Made by a program: the position numbers and the translations under genes. Below are positions 58,062 through 64,000 of a stretch of DNA of 64,000 nucleotides, piece after piece. The notes beneath the pieces are model-generated. The model was not told where the DNA came from, made no database searches, and worked only from the letters and a program-made list of their open reading frames with translations. Every line of letters starts with the position of its first letter. Positions within the stretch are counted from its first letter, which is position 1. Origin of the DNA: an uncultured Treponema sp. (lineage in GTDB: Bacteria > Spirochaetota > Spirochaetia > Treponematales > Treponemataceae); the NCBI GenBank assembly GCA_949300145.1, contig CASGDA010000005.1, positions 62,001 to 126,000 on the forward strand, given 5' to 3'.

Positions 58062-58445
58062 ATGACTGAAGGCTTTAAGACAATAATGATTGTCGATGAC
58101 TCCGCGATAGAACGAAGGATTCTGAAAAACATCCTGAATAAAAATTATAAAATTATAGAAGCCGGGAACGGTTATATGGCCCTGGACAACATCCTTGAAA
58201 AAAAAATGCTCATAAATTTAATACTGCTGGATATTTCAATGCCGGTTTTAAAAGGCTTTGACGTGATAGATATACTTGAGAAAAACAATGTTACGATTCC
58301 GGTGATACTTATCACCGCGGAAGCCACCTTCGAGAACGTCATCAACGCCAGAAAAAGAAACGTAAAGGACTTTATAGGAAAACCCTTTGACGCTGAAACA
58401 GTACAACAGCGGGTGGCCTCCGTATTGGAAAAAGAAGAACAGTAA
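58062..58445 (+). CDS. Stand-alone CheY-like response regulator
   Basis: A 127-residue receiver domain without an output domain. The active site is complete: Asp12-Asp13 (MIVDDSAIERR), phospho-acceptor Asp57 (ILLDISMP), Thr85 and Lys107 (IGKPF). It probably acts by protein contact, as CheY does, or as a phosphorelay step. GGAGG is about eight bases ahead of the ATG. The partner kinase is not obvious; it converges on the sugar-sensing cassette but is on the opposite strand. Confidence 0.93.
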   Translation: MTEGFKTIMIVDDSAIERRILKNILNKNYKIIEAGNGYMALDNILEKKMLINLILLDISMPVLKGFDVIDILEKNNVTIPVILITAEATFENVINARKRNVKDFIGKPFDAETVQQRVASVLEKEEQ

Positions 58446-58460
58446 CAACTTACACAGGCT

Positions 58461-59141
58461 TTATCCGGCCGTCGGATATTCATTGCACAGAAGCCTGTAC
58501 GGAGGACAGTCTTCCTCTATTTCCGGAAATCTGCCGACCTTTTCGTAAAAACGGTTGTCAGTGTTATCGTCGTTGCACTGGGATACTTCCCCGATAAGAA
58601 CATCCCCGCTTCCATTCTCCACATTGAATTCGTGATACATATGCGGCCAGATTGTTATGCTTTCACCGGGAGTCAGGCGCACCTTCGTCCCGGCGGGAAC
58701 TACATATGAACGTCCGTCAGAATTCACAGTGACGTCAGTTGATGCAAGCCCGCCGTTTCCGTCATCATTGTAAACAGTAATCAACAGTGTCCCGCCGCCA
58801 CGGTTTATAATGTCCTCACTTTTATACCAGTGAAAATGCATCGGGGAATACTGCCCGTCCTTCAGCATCAGAAGTTTTTCCGCATACACCTTTTTATATT
58901 TCGGGTTGTGCTGGTTGCCGTTGCGCAGTGTGATAAGAGCGAAGCCGCACTTTTCAAAATTACCGAGACCAAAGTCAGTGATATCCCATCCGAGCATATT
59001 GTCCCGTATTTCATCATATTCGCCGCCTTTGTTCTTCCATTCTTCAGGTGTCCAGTTACAGAACGGAGGAAGGATGTAACCGTGCTTAGCGGCAAGGTTC
59101 TCCATGTACCTGATGATTCCGTTGATTTCCGACCTCTTCAT
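58461..59141 (-). CDS. D-lyxose ketol-isomerase (cupin)
   Basis: A 226-residue cupin sugar isomerase of the D-lyxose/D-mannose isomerase family. It has the metal site QYSPMHFHWYKSEDIINRGG (in part), the second half VRLTPGESITIWPHMYHEF, and the family ending FPEIEEDCPPYRLLCNEYP (in part). It converts D-lyxose to D-xylulose, and often D-mannose to D-fructose. The ATG at 59141 with GGAGG six bases ahead is used; the longer frame to 59213 would overlap the solute-binding gene. It ends the sensor cassette. Confidence 0.9.
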   Translation of the reverse strand: MKRSEINGIIRYMENLAAKHGYILPPFCNWTPEEWKNKGGEYDEIRDNMLGWDITDFGLGNFEKCGFALITLRNGNQHNPKYKKVYAEKLLMLKDGQYSPMHFHWYKSEDIINRGGGTLLITVYNDDGNGGLASTDVTVNSDGRSYVVPAGTKVRLTPGESITIWPHMYHEFNVENGSGDVLIGEVSQCNDDNTDNRFYEKVGRFPEIEEDCPPYRLLCNEYPTAG

Positions 59142-59160
59142 AAAAAACCTCCATGAAAAT

Positions 59161-60459
59161 TTATTTAATATAATTAGATACACGTTGCTGAACAACACGC
59201 AGTGTATCCTCAATGTTCCTGTTATCCTGATAAATTTTGCTTATTTCGCTGTCCGCAATCTGGATTGCGTCGGCATAAAGAGGAAATTTATATGCCGTAT
59301 ATCCGTTTTCAACAGCCCTTCCTATCTGCTTGTTATCAATAAGCCTGCTGTTATCATTGATGACGCTTTCAAGTATTTTCCTTGTGGTATTGGACTCGGT
59401 GATATCTTTCAACGGAGAGATGCCGACGGAATCAACAAACAGACACTGCTGTATCTTTGAATCATATGTCAAGGTTTTTAAAAAATCCCATGCAAGCTGT
59501 TTGTTCCTGCTGTTCCGGCTCATACCTATAATCAAACTGTTTACAACGGAACTGTTTTTACCGCCTGGCGTTTTCGGCATATCCACCGCATCCCACTGAA
59601 ATTCAGAGTACTTTTTTATCTGGTACGGATAAGATTTATAAGTACGGTATTCGGCTATGCTTATAGGCATAAAAGCCACATTTCCACTGTCAAAATCATC
59701 CTGTGTCACCTTATATCCTTGATTAAGATTTTCAAGCGACTGGATGAATTTTACAGCGGCGGCTACTTCCGGCGTATTGAAAAAACACTCTTTTCCGTCA
59801 AGGGAAAATAAAGATATTTTATCCGAGTAAACAGCTTCAAGCCATCCGAAACCGCATATACCGAACTGGTCAAGTATTCCGTCACCGTCATTATCTTTTG
59901 TAATCTGCCTGCACATGTCATACAAGTCCTGCCATGAATAATTATCCAAAGGCACAGAAATATTCTCTTTTTCCAATAATGTTTTGTTCACACACATGAC
60001 ATCAGGAACAGTTTCAAAAGGAAGAGCATATTGTTTGCCGTTACTTCTACCTCCGTTTAAACAAAGCTTATAATATCTGTCAATATCAAATGAAGCGTCT
60101 CCTGAAATATAAATATCCAACGGTTCAAGAATACCAAGAGACACAAGTTTAGTGAAATCGGATTCCAGGATTACAAACACATCGGGAACTGTTCCGTCAA
60201 GAACTTGCTGACTGAGCCATTCTGAATACTGGTCTTTACGGATACCGCTATTATACGTAATTTTCACACCAGGATTTTCCAATTCAAATTTATCTATGGC
60301 CCGGTCAAATAGTATCGCGCTATCCTTGACAGCCACATCCCAATTACTTCCTGCAAAAACTCCAAAACGCAGAACTTTTTCTTTTTCGGTATCTGAGCAG
60401 GAGAAAAAAATAAAGAAAAAAATACTAAAAAAGCATAGTATTATTTTATGTATCATCAT
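59161..60459 (-). CDS. Extracellular sugar-binding lipoprotein (family 1 solute-binding protein)
   Basis: A 432-residue exported protein: a very Phe/Ile-rich signal peptide ending in FFSCSD (lipobox Cys), then a family-1 solute-binding fold (LRFGVFAGSNWDVAV, VPDVFVILESDFTKLVSLGILEPLD in part, LPFETVPDVMCVNKTLLEKENI in part, MPKTPGGKNSSVVNSLIIGM). Such proteins bind oligosaccharides for ABC importers, but no permease or ATPase is adjacent. It overlaps the response regulator by 14 bases. It may deliver sugar elsewhere or present ligand to the kinase (inference). The start could also be the ATG one codon later. Confidence 0.9.
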   Translation of the reverse strand: MMIHKIILCFFSIFFFIFFSCSDTEKEKVLRFGVFAGSNWDVAVKDSAILFDRAIDKFELENPGVKITYNSGIRKDQYSEWLSQQVLDGTVPDVFVILESDFTKLVSLGILEPLDIYISGDASFDIDRYYKLCLNGGRSNGKQYALPFETVPDVMCVNKTLLEKENISVPLDNYSWQDLYDMCRQITKDNDGDGILDQFGICGFGWLEAVYSDKISLFSLDGKECFFNTPEVAAAVKFIQSLENLNQGYKVTQDDFDSGNVAFMPISIAEYRTYKSYPYQIKKYSEFQWDAVDMPKTPGGKNSSVVNSLIIGMSRNSRNKQLAWDFLKTLTYDSKIQQCLFVDSVGISPLKDITESNTTRKILESVINDNSRLIDNKQIGRAVENGYTAYKFPLYADAIQIADSEISKIYQDNRNIEDTLRVVQQRVSNYIK

Positions 60460-61126
60460 CTTCTTCTTCAAAAAAATTATTCTTTGACTGTATGGCCCAT
60501 ATAGCGATTTGAGTCCTGTCCCTCAATCCCAGTTTTTCAAAAATAGAAGAAATATAATTTCTGACGGTTCCCATTGATAAATTCACAATATCAGCTATCT
60601 CTTTATTTGAGTATCCGTATGAAAGTGCGTTTATAACCTTTCTTTCCGCTGAATTAAGCTGCCTGACTTGTTCAACCGGAACAGAAATAATATCCCTTTG
60701 TTTTGCCATTTGCGAAAAAAAAGAAAGCATCTTTTTCGTGATATCTGGATTAATCATCGCGGAACCTGAATATACCGTAATTATCGCTTCTTTCAAACTT
60801 TCCATGGAAATTCCCTTCAAAAGATAACCGCTGGCACCGTATTTCAAAGCGTCATATACATATTCGTCATCATCAAACATGGTAAGTATAATTATTTTTA
60901 TGTCAGGATATTTTTCCTTTACGATTTTTGTACACTGCACCCCATCCATCTTCGGCATCCTGATATCCATGAGGATAATGTCAGGTTTTGAATGTGGAAT
61001 TGACCGTATTACGGACTCCCCGTCCTTGACCACACCAACAACTTCAATATCAGCATGGCTTGAAAGTATAATCTGAAGGCTCTGGCGCATAAGTTCCTGA
61101 TCATCCGCAATTAAAACCTTTATCAT
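60446..61126 (-). CDS. NarL/LuxR-type response regulator
   Basis: A 226-residue two-component regulator. The receiver domain has Asp8-Asp9, phospho-acceptor Asp54 (ILMDIRMPKMDG) and KGISMESL; the C-terminal LuxR helix-turn-helix is AERKVINALSYGYSNKEIAD...MGTVRNYISSIFEKLGL (in parts). It should be phosphorylated by the kinase whose stop codon overlaps its start by four bases, and then control genes for sugar use, plausibly its own operon. The linker ends in an acidic tail (EEEDDD). Confidence 0.95.
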   Translation of the reverse strand: MIKVLIADDQELMRQSLQIILSSHADIEVVGVVKDGESVIRSIPHSKPDIILMDIRMPKMDGVQCTKIVKEKYPDIKIIILTMFDDDEYVYDALKYGASGYLLKGISMESLKEAIITVYSGSAMINPDITKKMLSFFSQMAKQRDIISVPVEQVRQLNSAERKVINALSYGYSNKEIADIVNLSMGTVRNYISSIFEKLGLRDRTQIAIWAIQSKNNFFEEEDDDT

Positions 61127-63048
61127 TGTTCCGCCTCCAGATTTTTTCTGAGAGGGATTACAGCTTCTATCGAAAATCCGTTTTCTGTCCAGACTTTTAA
61201 TTCACCGTGCAGCATTTCTATTCTGCTTTGCATATGTGATAAGCCGAATCCAAAATGTATATCAGGACATCCAATTCCATTATCATGAATAGAAATACGT
61301 ATTGCATTTTCAGATTTTTGAATTTTTAAATCAATTGTATCTGCATGGCTGTGCTTTATCGCATTCGTAATACTTTCCTGTATTATACGGTAGACGGCCA
61401 GCTCTTCATCTTCATCAAGATCAAAATTCCTAACTGTTGACGAGAACATTACGTGTATTCCGGTTACTGATTCCGTGTTATTCACAAGCCGGCGTATGGC
61501 GGACTCAAGGGACAACCGTTCGAGCAAATCCGGCCTCAGATGATTAACAGACCTGCGTATTTCCAGGACACCTTCCCTTGCCATATCGGTAACAAGTTTA
61601 AGCTGCTGGTTGAATTTATCAGAATTACTCTGCATAAGGGTATTACAGGCATCCAATCCCGCAACAATACCTGCAAGAGTATGACCAACTGTATCGTGAA
61701 TTTCACGGGCCAATCTGTTACGCTCCTGTATTTCAATTGTCTTAACCTGTTCAAACATATATTTCTCTATTTCGTGGTTTGCCGTCTTAAGATTTGCGTG
61801 TGCCTGTGTCAGCTGAAGATACAAATCATTTATTTTGTGGAGCGAGTCCTGTTTGGATATGAGCGTTGTCGTACAAAAAACTATAAAACAGACTATAGTT
61901 CCTATCTGAAAAAAATCATACAACCCAAGGAGATATATTTGATTAACTTTGTCGTCATAAAAATTTATATAATCATGTATACTATATAAATCAAGAACTA
62001 TTGAAAGCAAACCGAAATCAGAACACAGATATACAAACATCCCGGCGCAAATAACAATGATGGATACAATTTTCCTGCGGTTATTCAGAGTATAAAGCAA
62101 AATATTCGCTAAGACCCATAAAACTATCATATCGGTGTCAACTAAAATCTGCTTAGGAACATCCTTTCCATCCAGATAACGGTATGCGGTTTCCACCGTC
62201 AGTTTACCGATTTTGACAGGATATTGGGCGGCGGTTCCTGTTATAAAACCTTTTGAAATCATTGACTTTGCATCCGGAGAACCATCAATACCGTAAATTA
62301 ATATTTTATCATCCAGTCCTCTCTGCTGCAACGCGGCAAGACTGCCAAGTGCTGTTGGATCATTATTTGCAAAAACAACATCAAAGTCCATTCCTTCCTC
62401 AAGAAAATTCCCGAACTTTTCCGTTGCCACTTCTATTTCGGATACATCCGTAATCACTTTCACAATATTAAAATTACGGTGTTTACGGACAGTAGAAATA
62501 AAACCGTCAAACCGCTGTCTTGTGGATGAAATTCGCGTGTCATAGAGAACGACAATGTCAGCTCCGCCAGACATACGATGAACCATATCTTCGGCACACT
62601 GCCGTCCGGCCATATAATTATCAGACTGGATAACAGAAATAATATTGGAAGAATCAGAGACATCCGTATCAACAATAAAAACAGCGACACCAGCCTCAAG
62701 ACAGGCATCAATAGCCGGCAGCACTTTTATCCGATCCACGGGATTCAATAAAAGAACGGATATCCCCTCATCAATCATGTCAAGAATCTGAAGATTCTGT
62801 CTTTCCTGATTCTGGGCAGGATCCCTTGATATAAAAACATCCCCGTAATCATTCACAAGACATTTCATTGTCTCATCCAGAATCTGGAAATAGGGGTTGT
62901 TCATTGTCATATATGTGGCCCCGAATTTTACCGGAGCGTTCTTTTTCAAATAGCCGGAGAAAAATACAAAAAGAAGTAATAAAACAGCGGAAGCTGTAAG
63001 AATGGAAAAACAGATTCTTAAAACAACAAAAACTATATTTTTCTTCAT
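61123..63048 (-). CDS. Histidine kinase with built-in periplasmic sugar-binding domain
   Basis: A hybrid sensor of about 641 residues. After one membrane helix comes a complete ribose-binding-protein-like domain (about 45-310: NPYFQILDETMKCLV, LLLNPVDRIKVLPAIDACLEAGV in part, VFANNDPTALGSLAALQQRG, IYGIDGSPDAKSMISKGFITG in part), then about four membrane helices (to ~400), a coiled coil, a HisKA_3 box (NRLAREIHDTVGHTLAGIV, phospho-His near residue 450) and a HATPase domain (NAIKHSHA, DNGIGCP, GFGLSHMQSRIEMLHGEL). The ligand is probably a pentose or hexose. The ATG at 63048 is chosen because a 39-bp inverted repeat spans the alternative GTG at 63072. Confidence 0.93.
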   Translation of the reverse strand: MKKNIVFVVLRICFSILTASAVLLLLFVFFSGYLKKNAPVKFGATYMTMNNPYFQILDETMKCLVNDYGDVFISRDPAQNQERQNLQILDMIDEGISVLLLNPVDRIKVLPAIDACLEAGVAVFIVDTDVSDSSNIISVIQSDNYMAGRQCAEDMVHRMSGGADIVVLYDTRISSTRQRFDGFISTVRKHRNFNIVKVITDVSEIEVATEKFGNFLEEGMDFDVVFANNDPTALGSLAALQQRGLDDKILIYGIDGSPDAKSMISKGFITGTAAQYPVKIGKLTVETAYRYLDGKDVPKQILVDTDMIVLWVLANILLYTLNNRRKIVSIIVICAGMFVYLCSDFGLLSIVLDLYSIHDYINFYDDKVNQIYLLGLYDFFQIGTIVCFIVFCTTTLISKQDSLHKINDLYLQLTQAHANLKTANHEIEKYMFEQVKTIEIQERNRLAREIHDTVGHTLAGIVAGLDACNTLMQSNSDKFNQQLKLVTDMAREGVLEIRRSVNHLRPDLLERLSLESAIRRLVNNTESVTGIHVMFSSTVRNFDLDEDEELAVYRIIQESITNAIKHSHADTIDLKIQKSENAIRISIHDNGIGCPDIHFGFGLSHMQSRIEMLHGELKVWTENGFSIEAVIPLRKNLEAEQ

Positions 63049-63060
63049 ATAAATTTTCTT

Positions 63061-63099
63061 GCTGACCTGCACATGATAATTACATGTATACAGGTCAGC
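63061..63099. repeat. 39-bp nested inverted repeat ahead of the sensor-kinase gene
   Basis: GCTGACCTG and CAGGTCAGC form perfect 9-bp outer arms; inside, ACATG and CATGT form a second pair. It ends 13 bases upstream of the kinase ATG at 63048. It could be an operator for the cognate regulator or an RNA hairpin limiting translation. Confidence 0.68.
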
Positions 63100-63183
63100 C
63101 GTAAACAGACTTATGTCCGCTGCTTTTTGATATTCCTTTCTGACGACACAAATCGGGGATTCCTTCGGACTGACGACAGGTCC

Positions 63184-63403
63184 CGTACCAGGCTCGCCGG
63201 TAAAATCGCCGTGTATGCAGCTACATTCAAAACATGAATCCGTATGTGGCTGGAATCGCGGTCATCTCGCTGGTGCTTATTTTTTTCTGCCGAGAATGAG
63301 CAGGAAAATTCCCGGTTCACTGGTGGTGATTATCGCTGTCACCATTGCAGCGAAACTGCTGGATTTTCCGACAGAAAATAGAGTGGCAGACACCGGGCGG
63401 TAA
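63184..63403 (+). pseudogene. Remnant of a SulP-family anion transporter
   Basis: Three overlapping reading frames together spell a continuous SulP-like membrane segment: RTRLAGKIAVYAATFK, then MNPYVAGIAVISLVLIFF, then LPRMSRKIPGSLVVIIAV...LLDFPTENRVADTG. The frames break at AAAACATG near 63230 and at a run of seven T near 63281-63287. Intact SulP proteins (sulfate/bicarbonate transporters) are over 500 residues, so only a decayed fragment remains. Confidence 0.65.
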
Positions 63404-63494
63404 AAACCATGCATACGATTTCTGCCCGGGAGAATCCTGTGAACGAACGGAATTGTTACAGGAGGTTGCTCATCATCTACCTACTATAGTAATT

Positions 63495-63536
63495 TTTTAT
63501 GTAATTTGTATATACAGGTATACAAATTACATAAAA
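63495..63536. promoter_or_regulatory. 42-bp perfect palindrome, probable operator of the DUF4143 ATPase gene
   Basis: Arms of 18 bp (63495-63512 and 63519-63536) match perfectly around a six-base centre TACAGG. The inner part is TTTGTATA...TATACAAA, the same arms as the recA palindrome. It overlaps the -35 position of the promoter with -10 at 63542-63547. Confidence 0.75.
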
Positions 63537-63541
63537 CCTGT

Positions 63542-63547
63542 TATACT
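63542..63547 (+). promoter_or_regulatory. -10 element giving a possibly leaderless transcript
   Basis: TATACT, seven bases before the ATG at 63554, with TATACA (63519-63524) 17 bases upstream as a partial -35. The predicted transcription start coincides with the A of the start codon, and no Shine-Dalgarno is present. Confidence 0.5.
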
Positions 63548-63553
63548 GGGCGT

Positions 63554-64000
63554 ATGATCGTATACAGAACCATAACCGGCAAACTGGAATCACTTCTCAA
63601 GACATTTCCCGTCGTGACACTCACCGGCTGCAGGCAGTGCGGAAAATCCACTCTTTTAAAAAATCTTCTTCCGGACTACACATACATTTCGCTGGAGGAT
63701 CTTGATATAAGGGAACTGGCCCGCAGAGATCCCCGCCATTTTATTTCCGCCTACAGCCAGAACGTGATAATCGACGAAATCCAGCAGGTGCCGGAACTGC
63801 TTTCCTATCTGCAAACCCATGTGGATTCCGTAAACCGAAGCGGAATGTATGTCCTTACCGGAAGCCACAATCTGCTTCTTATGCAGTCAATCAGCCAGAG
63901 CCTTGCGGGAAGAACCGCCCTTTTGACGCTGGCGCCGTTTTCCATTCAGGAACTGCGGAATGCGGATATGCTTCCCCGGTCGGTAAATGAAATGCTGTAT
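63554..64000 (+). CDS. AAA+ ATPase with DUF4143-type architecture (partial, runs off the window)
   Basis: The first 149 residues of a P-loop ATPase: Walker A GCRQCGKST (25-33), Walker B NVIIDEIQ (70-77) and LTGSHNLLLMQSISQSLAGR with the sensor region, then LAPFSIQEL. This is the N-terminal AAA_14 domain of the widespread ATPases that end in a DUF4143 winged-helix domain (the C-terminal half is outside the window). Their function is poorly known; many occur in multiple copies and in accessory regions. It is preceded by the 42-bp palindrome. The Walker A contains an unusual Cys in place of the common Arg/Pro (GPRQVGKT). Confidence 0.88.
   Translation, partial: MIVYRTITGKLESLLKTFPVVTLTGCRQCGKSTLLKNLLPDYTYISLEDLDIRELARRDPRHFISAYSQNVIIDEIQQVPELLSYLQTHVDSVNRSGMYVLTGSHNLLLMQSISQSLAGRTALLTLAPFSIQELRNADMLPRSVNEMLY

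Larger units (their letters stand above)
63073..63553. other. Gene-poor accessory gap
   Basis: This 480-base stretch contains two inverted repeats, a SulP pseudogene remnant at 63184-63403 and a candidate promoter. The short open frames at about 63111-63320 (minus) and 63345-63557 (plus) have no recognisable domain and overlap these elements, so they are not called. Nothing further is recognised in 63100-63183 or 63404-63494. Confidence 0.6.

Noticed and set aside
58446-58460. Terminator between the CheY-like gene and lyxose isomerase
   Set aside because: The gap is only 15 bases and just a four-base stem is visible nearby.
63111-63320. Minus-strand open frame of 69 residues in the accessory gap
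   Set aside because: No domain, and it overlaps the SulP remnant, which explains the coding-like signal on the other strand.
63345-63557. Plus-strand open frame of 70 residues ending just after the ATPase start
   Set aside because: It runs through the palindrome and promoter and shows no recognisable protein pattern.

Overview
The window is a stretch of spirochaete chromosome, most like Treponema or a close relative. The evidence is a long motility operon containing the spirochaete collar gene flbB and a FliY-type switch protein, a hook protein with the treponemal cross-linking residues, short spirochaetal lipoboxes (e.g. ...FLCAC), an 896-residue GreA, and roughly even base composition. No species is assigned. 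There are no rRNA or tRNA genes, insertion sequences or CRISPR arrays.

Layout. (1) 1-3,784, minus strand: flgF-flgG-flgJ rod genes behind a sigma-28-type promoter, a lipoprotein and a membrane TPR protein. (2) 3,785-11,455, minus: recA-folK-scpA-scpB-rluB-cmk-rpsA and a GAF sigma-54 activator, tightly packed with overlaps. (3) 11,535-15,523, minus: rpe, two TPR proteins and an exported protein. (4) 15,619-21,419, plus: TPR protein, giant GreA, and an exported VWA-domain membrane protein. (5) 21,474-36,483, minus: the classical rimP-nusA-infB-rbfA-truB-ribF-rpsO-pnp transcription/translation operon, running on into dut, lptF, lptG, tgt and a HEAT-repeat protein. (6) 36,628-53,670, minus: a flagellar operon of about 17 kb, flbB-fliK-flgD-flgE-flbD-motA-motB-fliL-fliM-fliY-fliO-fliP-fliQ-fliR-flhB-flhA-flhF-flhG. 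(7) 53,846-58,445, plus: a polar amino-acid ABC transporter, a UvrD/Rep-type helicase and a lone CheY-like receiver. (8) 58,461-63,048, minus, visibly more AT-rich: a sugar-sensing cassette of a histidine kinase with a built-in periplasmic sugar-binding domain, a NarL-type regulator, a solute-binding lipoprotein and D-lyxose isomerase. (9) 63,073-64,000: inverted repeats, a decayed SulP transporter fragment, and the start of an AAA+/DUF4143 ATPase behind a 42-bp palindrome.

How it works together. Regions 1 and 6 build and power periplasmic flagella: rod, hook and hook-length control, export gate, stator, switch/C-ring and number/placement control. Regions 2, 4 and 5 are housekeeping genes for replication, chromosome segregation, transcription and translation. 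Region 8 looks like a self-contained carbohydrate-sensing module and is the best candidate for an undescribed system. The multidomain GreA, with a predicted RNA-polymerase-contact-like domain, is the other main target. Start codons were moved from the longest open frame wherever a Shine-Dalgarno sequence, an overlap or a promoter pointed to a better one.
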